Source: Isoetes taiwanensis (lineage: Eukaryota; Streptophyta; Lycopodiopsida; Isoetales; Isoetaceae). Taken from it: DNA of 64,000 nucleotides. Below, piece by piece: positions 9,901 to 20,865 of this stretch (positions are counted from its first letter, which is position 1; the number at the start of each line of letters is the position of its first letter). Location: the NCBI GenBank assembly GCA_021234155.1, contig JAJEKV010000001.1:29900177-29964176 (forward strand). The letters are read 5' to 3'. A model generated the notes under the pieces. That model was given only the letters and a program-made list of their open reading frames with translations, searched no databases and had not been told where the DNA came from. The translations under genes and the position numbers were made by a program.

Positions 9901-10642
9901 AGCAAAGTTCTTACATGAGTATATTTGTGCACGGTTTGGTATTCCTCTACAATTGCATTCTGATAGAGGTACTCCCTTTGTGAATGAAGTTATTACTAAC
10001 TTGTTGACTATTCTTAAAGTCAAACATACCAAGAGCTCCTCCTACTATCCCCAAGGTAATGGTCAAGCTAAAGCTACTAATAAAGTTTTGAAAAGCATGG
10101 ATGATAATCAAAGGGATTGGCATGTCAAACTGGTGGATGCTCTATGGGCTTATAGAGTCACCATTAAAGCAGCAACCACTAATACACCCTTTAACTTAGT
10201 ATATGGCATTGAAGTTGTGCTTCCAGTAGAGCTTGAGCTCCCATCTCTAAGGTTAGCCAACAAGTTATGTTTGCCTTTTGAATATGCCTTGCAGGAAAGA
10301 CTGGACACCCTTCTGCATTTAGAAGAATATAGGATGGAAGCTGAGAATGCTAATTTTCTCAAAAAAGCCAAGGATTTGGCTGCTTTCAAAGCTGCTCATA
10401 AGATACAAGGGACTTTCAAGACAGGAGAGTTAGTTCTGAAATGGAATAAATCAAGGGAAGACTCAGCTAGTAAGTTTGAAAATCTTTGGGAAGGTCCCTA
10501 TGAGGTGCTGGAACCTGCAGGCACCAACTCTTATTGGTTAAAGGAATTAACTTCAGGGGTGCCACTTCCAAATCCTATCAACACTATTCACCTGAAAAGG
10601 TACTGGGATCAGCATATATGCTTGTCCCTTTTTATGCTCTAG
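6896..10642 (+). CDS. pol: Element A pol: protease end, RNase H, RT, degenerate RNase H, integrase
   Basis: This is the replication polyprotein; its frame is really entered near 6912 from gag. In order: the second half of protease with DLLLGRRWL; an RNase H at 7340-7730 with the acidic set D (FDGG, 7355-7357), E (AEYKAL), D (DDSQL) and D (EADAL, 7697-7699); RT at about 7860-8800 with YLDD at 8483-8494; a second RNase H-like domain at about 8935-9290 in which the usual TDAS is ITIIKK and TDHKPL is MKQNPM, so two aspartates are lost; then integrase at about 9470-10610. Integrase shows a His/Cys zinc region (CYKCQIFGK), GLDYIG and HSDRG, but the third acidic residue is Lys (10070-10072, NGQAKATN), followed by a deletion of several residues relative to C. 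A GPY-type C-terminal module ends the protein. RT and upstream RNase H look intact; integrase looks dead. Confidence 0.9.
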   Translation: MVSRWTKKASILLRSFYKAKITPIGVVTKVPVNTEGITVAANFIVVAFEDIGDESDIYDLLLGRRWLATVDARPVWSQGRCTISNGSQTATIYNQDGSYGSKEEVNFIKEMLIEEPLGSYRIKNTRPRKYEMVPLIMECALPSRQGPSGFLWFDGGISKKLNIASSAAILKDSSHKLLAKVGRIFPQVTSNVAEYKALIAGLQEAKAMDIANIHIYDDSQLICRQVSGDYQTKNADMELLKNQVMGVLSSFASWEITHIPREKNVEADALCRETLMSHLTEGAIPEEDLDASEVKALCPILTINASEEKSTEEITITKNGKTRTLFVGDLIEYQNRENIQMFFEERKDVFAWDYSELTCIKAEVCQFEIKIKEGCKPVFQRLRRINASLMGLIKDELDKMLDAGVIIEIINPGWVSCIVPVEKKSGALRICIDYRDLNKATIKDCYPLPFLEEILYVVAGKEVYSFLDGFSGFNQISIKEEDQPKTSFITPWGTYAMKRMPFGLMNAPATFQRAMDVIFRPMSPQEFRVYLDDLCLGSHPTNHLELLAKICSLCRDSEVNLNPKKCIFFSSKGQLLGHEVSNNGIQVAQEKVEALKKLVPPKNLKQVKSFIGITSSLRMYIPNFVHIISPISKLTMIGRISKSESKYVPVTWSSDCHESFELLIKSICEAILLKKPDLDMPFEIYITIIKKAIGLAILQDKHTIAFASKQWSSTEEKYTRMEKSAAALMFLIDRQGHLLLKSSVQVYMKQNPMGLLFGKATSKPKIQRWACKLQTFDISIKELHQVRSPSLYLPYIFFDHEDAVEVVDFVDALAYLQAENEEQNQQDWQLPIKNFLQFKEMPSGLTSSQQRRFKEKCRQFKMINDVLCKVNRDGLLLRCVNEDESALIIREMHEGVRGGHFAGDTTAKKILRSGYYWPTIFKDCYTAIKSCYKCQIFGKRILLPAALNPIISPGPFQIWGLDYIGPINPPSAGQHQHIIVATNYFTKWAEAIPLRQANAITTAKFLHEYICARFGIPLQLHSDRGTPFVNEVITNLLTILKVKHTKSSSYYPQGNGQAKATNKVLKSMDDNQRDWHVKLVDALWAYRVTIKAATTNTPFNLVYGIEVVLPVELELPSLRLANKLCLPFEYALQERLDTLLHLEEYRMEAENANFLKKAKDLAAFKAAHKIQGTFKTGELVLKWNKSREDSASKFENLWEGPYEVLEPAGTNSYWLKELTSGVPLPNPINTIHLKRYWDQHICLSLFML

Positions 10643-11143
10643 AACTTAGACAAGTTAGAATTAAAGTTAAATATTAGATAGGTTAGATTTCACTTCGTCT
10701 TAAATTTAGGACTAATGTCTTCATTGAGTTTATGTTTGCAGATTAGCCAATATGAAGGATGAACTATCAAACAACTCCAGGACAAGGATTTTCATTAATT
10801 GCCAAGTGTCATTTGCAGGAGCACCCTTCTTCCATCTTCATTCATCTGTCTCATTGTGGTCCTGCCCTCCATTTAGCCATGTATTCCTCATTTTATTTCC
10901 CTAAATGTGCACTCTGCAAATTCAGCTTCACCATCATGGCAGAGTTGTAAAGATCAAGATTAACTTGTTTGTATGTTTCCATGACATGTGCATCCTCTCT
11001 CCATCTTTATTCATCTGCCATAAGTGGTCCTGCTATCCATTTAGACTCCTTATTCTTGTTTTCATTCCCAAAAGAAAGCACCCTGCAATTCAGCTTCACC
11101 ATCATAGCAGGGTTGCATTTTTTAAAGGATCAAGGAGGCATAC
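10643..11143 (+). other. Element A 3' UTR, first part, with two tandem hairpins
   Basis: Non-coding. It contains two related blocks of about 165 bp, each ending in a hairpin with a loop close to 'ATTCAGCTTCACCATCAT'. Hairpin 1 (10909-10947) has stem CTCTGC/GCAGAG; hairpin 2 (11078-11116) has CCCTGC/GCAGGG. The base change on one side is compensated on the other. The region is cut by element B at 11144 and resumes at 47045. Confidence 0.6.
11139..11143. repeat. Target-site duplication CATAC, left of element B
   Basis: CATAC precedes the B LTR here and follows its distal end at 47040-47044. Joining the two flanks gives the uninterrupted A 3' UTR found near 54.9 kb. Confidence 0.9.
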
Positions 11144-13680
11144 TGCTGCCATGCTATGGCAGCATGGAAGAGCTAAGCACATCTTTGCACTAATCTTCTC
11201 ATTTTGATCTGGTTTGCAAGACAATAGGGAAATGCTACACTAGCATACATCAAGAATTTGAAGAGCAAGGGAAGGACAATTGACTCAAGTCACTCAAGAG
11301 ATACAAGAGGTCAAACAAGCAAAGGAAATGAAGAAAAGTAGAGAAAGAAGACCCCTTGAAGAACATTCCATGGTATGTAGCTATTTGTGATCTTGGCATC
11401 TTTGGCATTTTGATCCCCTTCTCCATTTACTCCACCATCCTAAAGTACCATTGAACTTTGATTCCTTGCCCATACACTTCTCAAAGTCAAACTTGACTTT
11501 GAAAGTTCTTTCTAGTCAAAACACACCTTCATGAAACACCCACTTGCTCCATCATCCACAAGTTCAAGTGTAACTTGACTTGGTCATAATTTCGCTCAGA
11601 AGTCAATATCTCGTACAACTTGACCAAAGTTAAAAGAAAGTTGCAAAAATTCCTAAGGGAAGTGCTCAAAAGTCAAGTGCACCCTAGGAGATGCTAAAAA
11701 GTTGCTCCACAAAAGAAATTGGCTTCTAAATGAGCACTTGATAGGTCAAGTCACTTTACACCTCACTTCATGTGCCAAGTCATCATACACATCATCATTC
11801 TAGCCATGTCAAACTCCCATGTTCAAATAAAAAATCCGTATCAAAGCATCAAACTAGCACCATTGTTGCCACATCACCATTGACACCTCATCACTCCACA
11901 CTTATCATACACATCATCTCCATATCATTCAAAATCTTTTTGACTAGAAAGAATTTTCAAGCTCAAGTTGGCTGACACGTCATCATCCCCATCTGCCATG
12001 TCATACCCACCTAGCCTTGTCATCATTTCCAAATGCCACATCATCCACTCCTTAGCTTCATTTTTTGCCAAATTCAAAAGTTCTCCATTGCAAGAAGAGA
12101 TTCCAGAATCTCATAGAATGCAAAAAAAGATTCTCATAGGAAAAAAGAAATTTGAAAAAAGGTTCTATTTTGGACATTATAGCTGCTCCCTAGGGAATCG
12201 TGCCATAGGGCTTGGGGGTGCAAAAATTTTCCTATCTACCCCCCCCCCCAAAAGCCTATTTCTCTTTTCCAGCCAATCTCTCCATGCCGCGTGGAACATC
12301 CGGGCGTGTGGGGCGGTTGAGGTACCGGATCCCACGTGGATATTGCACGCAATAATTATAAATAGTGGATTTTCTTTTCCTTATATATCTTGGTCGCCAA
12401 AACCTAATTGAGCCTGTGGGATATTTCGCTTGAACCCTTATGAACCCTAAAATCCGGAAACGCCAAGATCTGTTTAATTCGGCCAAACAAACCACTAAAT
12501 CATGACTTAAACCGGCCGGATCACCATGTTTAATGCCAAGAATACCTATTGTAAGCTAAAAGATAGAGAATCAAGGGCAAAGATCAAGAACTCAACGGAA
12601 CAGAGCATTTACAAAAGGGGTTTTTTGACAGAAAAAAGATTCGAGGGCTTTGAGGCAAAGAAGTGATTCCTGGCTTTGAAGAAGGACCGGCTTGATGATC
12701 CTGAGCTTGATCCCGACCTCCTATGTTCACCTTTGATCCGGATTATTGACTTAATTCTCTGGATTACTTGAATGTTCATCTATTTGATTCTGTGCCCAAG
12801 ACCATGAGCTTGGGATATTGCATTGTATCTCCTGAGTGTTTGATTCAATTGAAAATCCGACCTTTATAGTTGTCTGTTTGTGTTGCATTGAAATCTATTC
12901 CCAAAAGAAAACAGTCATCCGAGGCTAGGTGTGTTGATTTGCCCTGATTGTCAAATATAAGTAGTCTGCTTATTTAGTATAATTCCAGAGAAGGCCATAG
13001 TTGAGTTCTTGTCAAAACTACACTCCAATACTATATTGAGTTGACATGTTTAAATCCAATTATGGTGCATAACAGGCACTGAGCACAAAAGAGCAAGCAT
13101 TTGAGCATCAATCTTGACAAACAAGATATGTTGAGCAAGGTGATGTTAGACACACGTGCAACCCTTCACTAGAAAGCATCCTCTTTCATAATTGTCCATA
13201 CCTTACAGTTCTAGGCAAGAAACCATCAAAAGAAAAAATTAGGACCCCTTTTGGCGAAAGGAAGATTTGGCCCTTGTTGTGCAGGTGAATCTAAGCAGAG
13301 TAGAATTTGTAAGTCCAGAAAATTCCTTGTCAACATCGAGTTTCAAATTCTAGCTCTCTGCCAGGGATATTGACCAAAAATTGACTGGGTCAGTGATCAA
13401 ATTTTAGCCTGCCTAGCCTTGTCAGACCTTTCTGAGTTTTTGCAGTCCGTTAGTAAGAAGTGTTGAGCATCTTGAGAAGTGAAATTCATATCCAAAACTT
13501 GAATAGATCATATATTGCAGATTATTTTGTGAAGCAGACTTTTTGGCCTTCAGGGAAGCATACTCCCAGTGAAATTCTGAGCATTATTTCTGAAATCTTT
13601 GCACTCAGAGTGGTTGCCTCAAGCAACTTGGAGGTTCTAAACCACTGAGGTTGAAGGTTTTGCCAGGAACACCTTCAACA
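11144..13680 (+). repeat. 5' LTR of element B
   Basis: The LTR is 2537 bp, from TGCTG to CAACA. It opens with a palindrome (stem TGCTGCCAT, loop GCT, stem ATGGCAGCA), matching in structure but not sequence the start of the A and C LTRs. Near its end a 9-bp stem, GTTGAAGGT/ACCTTCAAC, abuts the primer site at 13684. A noisy full copy is found at 44521-47039 and a 210-bp copy at 41845-42055. No coding region is seen in it. Confidence 0.85.
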
Positions 13681-13683
13681 TTT

Positions 13684-13701
13684 TGGAGGTTCTACCGAGA
13701 T
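13684..13701 (+). other. Putative primer binding site of element B
   Basis: Identical 18-base block (TGGAGGTTCTACCGAGAT) to that of elements A and C, three bases after the LTR end, although the B LTR itself is unrelated in sequence. The shared block points to a shared primer. Confidence 0.55.
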
Positions 13702-13723
13702 CATTTTCCTGGAATCTGAACTC

Positions 13724-14880
13724 ATGGCACCCAGAAGAACTAATGAGGCATCTGAGCCTACTGAAGCATAAGACAATCATGAAGCTGCTGCAACACCTAC
13801 TGTCACTATACAAGCAAATGCAGGTATGCCCTGTCAATACTTTGAGTTAAACATGCCTATTCCAGTCCCTACTTTTGATCCAAGCATGAATGCCAACAAT
13901 TTCCTTAAGACTTTTGAAGAGTACTACCAAGAATATGGTTACAAAAAGGGCTGTAAGTTCTCTGAATTTAAAAAATGTTTCAAAAATGATGAAGTCAGGG
14001 CTTGGTTAGAGTATGTTATAAGTTTAGGCGCCAATTCTTGGGAAGAACTGGTTAAGAAGTTTTTGGCACGTTTTGGAAAAGTCTTGGATCCCCAAGATTT
14101 AATTTTTGAGTTGCAAACTTTTCGCATTAAGCATGGTGAGAGTGTGCACCAATATGTAGAAAGGTTCAATCTCTATCTTGTCAAATGCCAAATTAATCAT
14201 GTTCCTAACCATACCTTGCATCTAGTGGCTTCTTTTATCAGAGGATTAAGCAGCAGACCAAGGATACACAGAAAGCTACTGAAGATCCAAAAACAAGAAG
14301 GATTTGACACAATACACAAAGCTTTCACCAAGGCTACTGAAATTGCAGATATGATATCTTATTTACCAGATGATGTGCACTCACCAAGTGACCCTTTTTT
14401 TCCAGATTATGAGCAAGAGTATATGGGAGCAGCACCTGTACCTGTTTATGCTGTCCAAAAGGAGAAGAAGAAGGTAAAGATGGAAGATATTGAGGCTCCT
14501 GCAGCAGATGTAAGAGCAGAGATCACCAAAGTGTCTGAGGCACTGGTTGAGGTAACCAAACAACTTCAAGAGCTGAAAAGCTCAAAATTTGAAAAGAAAA
14601 CTTACCCTCCATGTGTGCATTGCTTTAGACACACTCATTCTTCTGACTACTGCTGGTATAGGCCATGCACAAAGTGTGGAAAGAGAGGACATTTTGGTAA
14701 AGAATGCCATGTGTGTGCATTTTGTAAAGCTGTGGGATATTATGAGGATAGATGCAGTGTTAAAGAGTATTTTGCCAGACAAGAAAAATCTAAAGCTAAT
14801 AAGCCAAATGCATCTATAAGGTTTGTGCAGGAGATTGAGGAATAAGAGGGGATAATGGCTGTCCACACCAGAAGAATGAA
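13724..14880 (+). pseudogene. gag: Element B gag, interrupted by stops
   Basis: The homologous ATG at 13724 (MAPRRTNEASEP) meets a stop after about 15 codons. The reading frame is open again from before 13826 (FELNMPIPVPTFDPSMNANNFL) to 14845. The capsid domain aligns with that of A and C (YYQEYGYKKGCKFSEFKKCF, GESVHQYVERF). Three zinc knuckles follow at about 14613-14755; the third has Tyr in place of the His ligand (GYYEDRC). A stop at 14843-14845 and another near 14894 separate gag from protease, where A and C are open. The N-terminal stop suggests no full-length Gag can be made. Confidence 0.8.
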
Positions 14881-14882
14881 TA

Positions 14883-15536
14883 ATGCCAACACATGAGGAA
14901 GCTGACATCTTGAAATATAAGGATGCTGAGCAAGCAGTGGTTGTGCCTCCTCCTCCTGCTCAAAAATTTGTCAAGAAAGAAAAAGAGTGTGAGGACTTTG
15001 AATATTTGTTAAAGAATTCAAAAATCTGTGTAGACTTGCTGACCTTGCTCAAGATAGCTCCTTCTTATAGGAAAAAAGTTCTCAATCTGACTAAAGAAGA
15101 TGAGTTTGCTCTAACAAACCATATTGAGGAGCACATGCTTACCCAGGATGATTATGATCCTGGGGCTTTCACTTGTGTTGCCAAAATGGGGAGAAAAATC
15201 TTAACCAAGGTTCTGCTAGATGGAGGATCACCCCTGAATGTAATGCCACACCATGTTATGAGGCTATGTGGTTTAGAAATAGACAAGAAGGCTCCAATGA
15301 TCTTGAAATCTTTCTCAAACACAAAAATCAATCCTGTTGGAATAGTTAGCAACGTGCCTATTGATGTTGAAGGAATAATGGTTGCAGCTAATTTTGTTGT
15401 GGTTGCTTTTGAAGGAATAGAAGACAAATCAGATATATATGACTTGCTTTTGGGCAGGAAGTGGCTCTCTACAGTTGATACTAGGCCTGTATGGTCAAAA
15501 GGAGAATGTACTATTTCAAATGGCAAAAAAAAGTAA
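14883..15536 (+). pseudogene. Element B protease segment
   Basis: Aspartic protease part of the polyprotein: LLDGGSPLNVMPHHV carries the catalytic Asp in a D-G-G-S context, and DLLLGRKWLS is the C-terminal ILGR-type motif. The frame ends at a run of eight A (about 15526-15533) followed by TAA; the pol frame resumes across the same run. One extra or missing A explains the break. The product would cleave the gag-pol polyprotein. Confidence 0.8.
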
Positions 15537-17176
15537 CATTGTACAATAAATTAGGAGAATTTGAAAGCTTGAATTTCATTGAAGAAGAAATGCTGCTATC
15601 AAATCCATGTGGAGAATTTGAATTGAATGCAATAGAGTTGGAGTCTAGCATGAAAATCCCAAAGGAGTTGTCTTCAGCTAAATCAGGTAATTTTGCTTAT
15701 TTGTGGTTTGATGGTGGTGTCTCCAAAAGGCTTAATGTGGCATCTTCTGCTGCCATTCTCAAGGATGCTTCCCATAGATTGCTGGCTAAAGTAGGAAGAA
15801 TTTATCCAAATATCACTTCCAATATGGCAGAGTACAAGGCATTGATTGCAGGTCTTCAAGAAGCAAGAAATCTGAACATCAGTGATGTAGTCATCTTTGA
15901 AGACTCTCAGCTTGTCTGCAGACAAATATCAGGAGAATATCAGGCTAAAAGTGAAGACATGATGCAGCTCAGAGACCAAGCTATGCTGGAACTAAAGAAT
16001 TTTGAAAACTGGGAGCTTTGCCATGTGCCAAGGGAGCAAAATTGTGAAGCAGATTCTCTATGCAGGAGTGTGCTACTGGAACACTTAGCTGGGGGAGCAA
16101 TACAAGAAGATGAGCTCGAGAAGAAAGATCTGCAACAGCTATACCCCATCCTAGTAATCAATGCAAGTGAAGATAAACAGGTAAAGGAAATTAAGGTCAA
16201 CAAGAAGGGTCTAGATAGGGTATTGTATGTTGGTGATTTGTTTAAAGAGGAGGACAATGCTTTTGTGACTAAATTCTTTGATGATTGGAAAGATATCTTT
16301 GCTTGGGATTATGATGAGTTGGTTGGTGTTGACAAAAGCATTTCTGAGTTTGAAATCAAGATCAAGGAAGGTATGAAACCTGTTATGCAAAAGTTAAGAA
16401 GGATTAATGCTTCTTTATTAGGCTTAATCAAGGAAGAGTTATACAAAATGAAAGATGCAGGTGTGATTGCAGAAATCGTAAATCCTGAGTGGCTATCTTG
16501 CATTGTTCCCGTTGAGAAGAAAAACAAGACCATTAGAATTTGCATAGATTATAGAGATCTAAACAAAGCCACTATCAAAGATTGTTATCCATTGCCATTT
16601 CTGGAAGAAGTGTTGCATGCTGTAGCAGGGAAGGAGATCTACTCATTCTTAGATGGCTTTTCAGGTTTTAATCAAATAAGCATCAAGGAGAGTGATCAGC
16701 CAAAAACTTCATTTATCACACCTTGGGGAACATTTGCCATGAAGAGAATGCCATTTGGATTAATGAATGCATCTGCAACATTCCAAAGAGCCATGGATAC
16801 AATTTTTAGAGAAATGCCTGCCAATATTTTTCGTGTATTTTTGGATGACCTTTGTTTGGGAACTTCTCTTGAAAAACATTTTGATATGCTAACCATGTTG
16901 TTTGCCTTGTATAGAAAAGGAGGAGTGAGTTTGAACCCTAAAAAATGTGTTTTCTTGTCCTCAAAAGGAGAGTTGCTTGGACATGCGGTGTCTACAACGG
17001 GAATTCAAATATCTGAAAGTAAGGTTGAAGCTTTAAAGAAACTAGCATCTCCAAAAACCCTCAAGCAGGTTAAAAGCTTCATGGGGATGACCAGCTTCTT
17101 TCCCACACTATTAGCCCAATTTCTAACCTCACAAAGGTTGGAAAATTCTCCAAAAGTGAAAGCAAACATATCCTGA
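15491..17176 (+). pseudogene. pol: Element B upstream RNase H and reverse transcriptase
   Basis: The RNase H lies at about 15690-16090, with FDGG, AEYKAL, EDSQL and CEADSL, so the four acidic positions are kept. RT follows, with KPVMQKLRRINASL, CIDYRDLNKATIKDCYPLPF, SFLDGFSGFNQI, MKRMPFGLMNASATFQRAM and the active site FLDD. Past GMTSFF a short deletion and frameshift near 17100 remove the YIPNF block and shift the frame; related sequence (KLT-like, then PFKAYISV) continues from about 17120. As in A, RNase H precedes RT. The codons here are otherwise intact. Confidence 0.85.
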
Positions 17177-18337
17177 TAGATTGGGATGAGCAATGCCAAG
17201 ATTCTTTTAACAAAATCATTGATGCCATTTGTAAATCTATCCTACTGAAACCTCCTGATCTAGAGAAACCTTTCAAAGCTTATATCAGTGTTACAAAGAA
17301 GGCAATTGGTTTGGCACTGCTGCAAGAGGACCATGTGATTGCTTTTGCAAGCAAGATGTGGTCTGATACTGAATTAAGGTATCCTAGGTTGGAAAAGAGT
17401 GCAGCAACCTTGATGTTCTTGATAGAGAGACAAGGACACCTGCTTCAAAACAATCACGTTCAAGTATTTATGAGACAAAATCCTTTGTCACTTCTTTTTG
17501 CAAAAAAGCAACCAAAGGCTAAACTGTGTAGGTGGGCTTGTAAGGTCCAAGCTTATGATATTACTGTAAAGGTGGTAAAGTTGATCGAGAATCCTAGCTC
17601 TTATCTTCCATATGTGTTATTTGAGCATGAAGATCAAGATGGTTTATGCAATGATGATAATCTCACAAACTTGGTTTCCTTTGATGCAGAAAATACTGAC
17701 TGGCAACTTGACATCAGAAATTATCTTGAGAGCAATGAGTTGCCCAAGAACTTGAGTAGCAGTCAGGAGAGGAGATTTAAAGACAAGTGCAAAAAGTTCA
17801 GGCTAATTGAAGGTGTCCTATGCAAAATTGACAAGGAAGGGATCTTGTTGAGATGTGTGGATGAAGAAGAGGCCAGAATGATAATTGAAGCATGTCATGA
17901 GGGGGTGTGTGGAGGACACTTTGCAGCAGACACAACTGCAAAAAAGATTCTAAGGTCAGGATACTTTTGGCCCACTCTTTTTAAGGATTGTTATGAGACT
18001 ATAAAATGCTGCCATAAATGTCATATCTTTGGTAAGAAAACTCTGCAACCAGCTGCCCTGACTGCAATAACTTCTCCTGGACCTTTCCAAATGTGGGGGC
18101 TGGATTTTATAGGCCCCATAGATCCACCTTCCTCAGCTCAACACCAGTTTATATTAGTGGCACTGATTACTTTACCAAATGGGCAGAGGCAATTCCTTTG
18201 AGAGAGGCTAATGCTCAAGCTACTGCAAGATTTCTGCATGAAAACATTTGTGCCAGATTTGGCATTCCCTTTAAAATAGTTTCTGACAGAGGTAGCCAGT
18301 TCATCAACCATACAATTGCACTGCTACTAGCCACCTT
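17177..18337 (+). pseudogene. pol: Element B degenerate RNase H and integrase N-terminal part
   Basis: The canonical RNase H-like domain (about 17260-17620) reads AYISVTKKAIGLALL and QVFMRQNPLSLLF, so the first and third catalytic aspartates are missing, as in A and C; the Glu of LEKSAATL remains. The integrase zinc region (HFAADTTAKKILRSGYFWP, CCHKCHIFGK) and the core with GLDFIGP and VSDRGS follow. A one-base loss near 18163 shifts the frame before YFTKWAEAIP. The gene is cut at 18337 by element D; the remainder with the third acidic position resumes at 40472. Confidence 0.85.
18333..18337. repeat. Target-site duplication ACCTT, left of element D
   Basis: ACCTT is repeated at 40472-40476 on the far side of D. 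Joining the two sides restores the integrase reading LLATL followed by KHTKS-like sequence. Confidence 0.9.
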
Positions 18338-19934
18338 TGTGACGTCCCCTACTCCTTATACGATGCACACATCGTATCCGAAGGAGGAGCATTCCCCCTG
18401 GCAGCTACACTGACAGGGGCCATCCACCTGACTCCACTCCCAGTGGAATGAGCCAGCAAGGGAAGAATGGATGTGTCATTCACCCGTCTTCCATCGGGTC
18501 GACCTATCTGCGGAAGCGCGAATAAACAAACATGAGCACAAACTAACAGTATACATAAATACAACCACCTCGAAGGGTGGACATATCATAAACATCACAA
18601 GAGATAACAACATCAACATAAACAATAAGTAAAGGGAGAAATCCTACCCAAGGCTCGGGACTCAAGGGGGTATGACCGACGGCTTGGGCCTCCAGGAGTT
18701 CATTGGGGCGTGAATTCATGGCAATGGATTTGGCTGGCATAGAACATGGCTTAGGGTAGTCCACTCCATCCGCCCCTCCAGGTGCACACTTTGCGAGTAG
18801 GTGAAAAGTGTTGGGACTTGACCGTAGCCTCAGGGTGAATAGCCGAGGGGCTACTACTACCGGGTTGCATCTCCCCAGCCCCGATGAGGCAGGAAGAGAG
18901 TTGCCTCTCCTCGAGAGGCATCCATGCTCATCCACAGCGGCTAGAGGGCGCTTTCCGTGTCGACTTGAACTCACCGGAAGGTCATATCCACCACCCCCAG
19001 TGTCGAGCTCATGCCTTGCCCACACGCAGGTGACAAGCCATTAAGCCTAGCCTGCGCAGAGACCCCCGATAGGCCTTACTACCAGAGGGGTCGGTCGTGA
19101 TGAGACAAGTTCCTCCTTATCAACCGGCCTAGCCCCCTTCACCCCGACCCGGGTGGGCTCGCGGCACCGCGGCCGCATATAATTGGGAACTAGTGGTGCT
19201 ACCTAGGATCATCGCTACACAGCTTTGGGTCTCTACCCCCTTCCCAATACATGGAGATCACAGAGTGAAATACATACAACATCACGTAACTGAAATAGAG
19301 AATATCATCTAATCTATCTACCTAAACAACGAGTTAGGTTCCTTAGTTAGGGCTTATGATCTCGGGATCTATAAGACCTCTAGAGTTGATCTAACATACT
19401 AAACCAGCCCTATTGCCTTGCCCAAAGGCGGCTTTGCACAATGAGAACAACTAGATACACGCTCCTTGACCCGCTCGACCCTCGAAGGCGTCCATGCTCC
19501 CCGATCTTCTTCGAAGATGGCTGCTAATCGATAATCTGTTGTGCAAATCCGGCTTTCCGAGCTTCAGCAATGCGGATTGAAGTTCATACTTGGCCGAAAT
19601 GGCTCAAGAGAACCCCCGAACTTCGAGAGAGGAAAGGAGCTCTAGGAAAACCCTAAAATGCAAAGAGAAGAAAGGTTTAGGGGTTTAAGGGGAAAGCCCT
19701 TTTATAGAAACCCTTAGGGTTAGGTTAGATATTGGCCAAATGGGATTTAGCCATTTGGCAATGGGGTCCATGGGGTTATTAATTGTGTATGTTTATTTAA
19801 CATGCACAACATTCAATGTTGCCCCCTAGGTGCAACCCTATATCGCCTCGCAAGTACATGTCATCCGTGTGATGTATGCGGGTGACGGAAGATATAATAT
19901 ACGATTCGGGCGTATATTATGTTGGAACGTCACA
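18338..19934 (-). repeat. 3' LTR of element D (left copy)
   Basis: The LTR is 1597 bp, with an 8-bp terminal inverted repeat, TGTGACGT and ACGTCACA. Compared with the right copy it is unusually rich in CG dinucleotides around 18.87-19.17 kb, where the sister has or implies CAG and CTG. A minus-strand open frame of 160 codons (18543-19025) lies in it but matches no family and is broken in the sister LTR. Confidence 0.85.
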
Positions 19935-19949
19935 TTCTCCCCACCTTGA
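19935..19949 (-). other. Polypurine tract of element D
   Basis: Read on the minus strand, CAAGGTGGGGAGAA ends exactly at the LTR boundary. This is the expected plus-strand primer of a minus-oriented element and the best evidence for its direction. Confidence 0.65.
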
Positions 19950-20865
19950 CTTGATCTTTGCCCTCGATCACGCCGCCGTCCCCACCTTGGAAACCCAAGA
20001 TATCTGCAGAATCACATTTAATACACATAGGATGTATAGCAAAATTACCCCAAGGTAATATTTAAGTTTTAATTTCTATAACACATCCTTGTTTAATATC
20101 ATACTATGGTAAGGGAGTCTTTCACCCTCTTACTTTATCATCTATTATTATTCACAAAATTTTATAGCTTACACCATTGTTATTATTAACATAGTTCCAA
20201 ATCGTTTCCTTACAACACATCGTGACAAAATTATGTGTTGCAAGTCTTTACAGTGTGACCTTCCTCCCGTAGACTCCCCTATTGGCCTGCAGGTCCACAC
20301 TACGCTAGCATACATTTAATTATTATAGATATTGGTTGTTAGGGAACCACCCATGAAATACAATTATATGGATGCAAGGCATATCTCCCGGCATAGGAAG
20401 ATTATGTTTCTTCCATCATGGCCGTGGAGACAGCGCCCTATCATGCCTATATGCCACTCATGCCTACACCTGTAGTTGGCCAACGTGGGAGATAGGGTCC
20501 TTCCCGTATATGGGGCGTGAAGGGCCCTCCCCGTAGGCATTGACTAGAGGTGCTTTTCCTATCATGCATTCCTGAATGACCTCTTATCTCTCGAGGTCGT
20601 CTACTTCCGTGGGACAGAAGTAGACCTTCTAATCTACCTCCCAACTCGTGCAAGTAAAACCGCGGTCATGCCTACAATGACATTACACCACGTCCTAGAG
20701 ATCACCGTAGTGGTCTCATCATCGGTAACAACGCATGCAACCCATACCTAGCATAGGCTGCATGCGTAGATTAATCTTAGCTATACATGAAATTTAATCT
20801 AAACCCAAATCGACATGCCTGAGCCGATTTCTTGGGTGTCGATGTCGATTACTTCGGTGACGAGC
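19950..20865. other. Element D 3' region without recognised genes
   Basis: AT-rich, non-coding. By position it is the 3' UTR downstream of the pol remnant. It has a short minus-strand open frame at 20447-20653 with no recognised motif. Confidence 0.4.

Noticed and set aside
18543-19025. Host or element gene on the minus strand in the D LTR
   Set aside because: It lies wholly in an LTR, is broken in the sister LTR, matches no family, and is open mainly because of the suspicious CG-rich patch.
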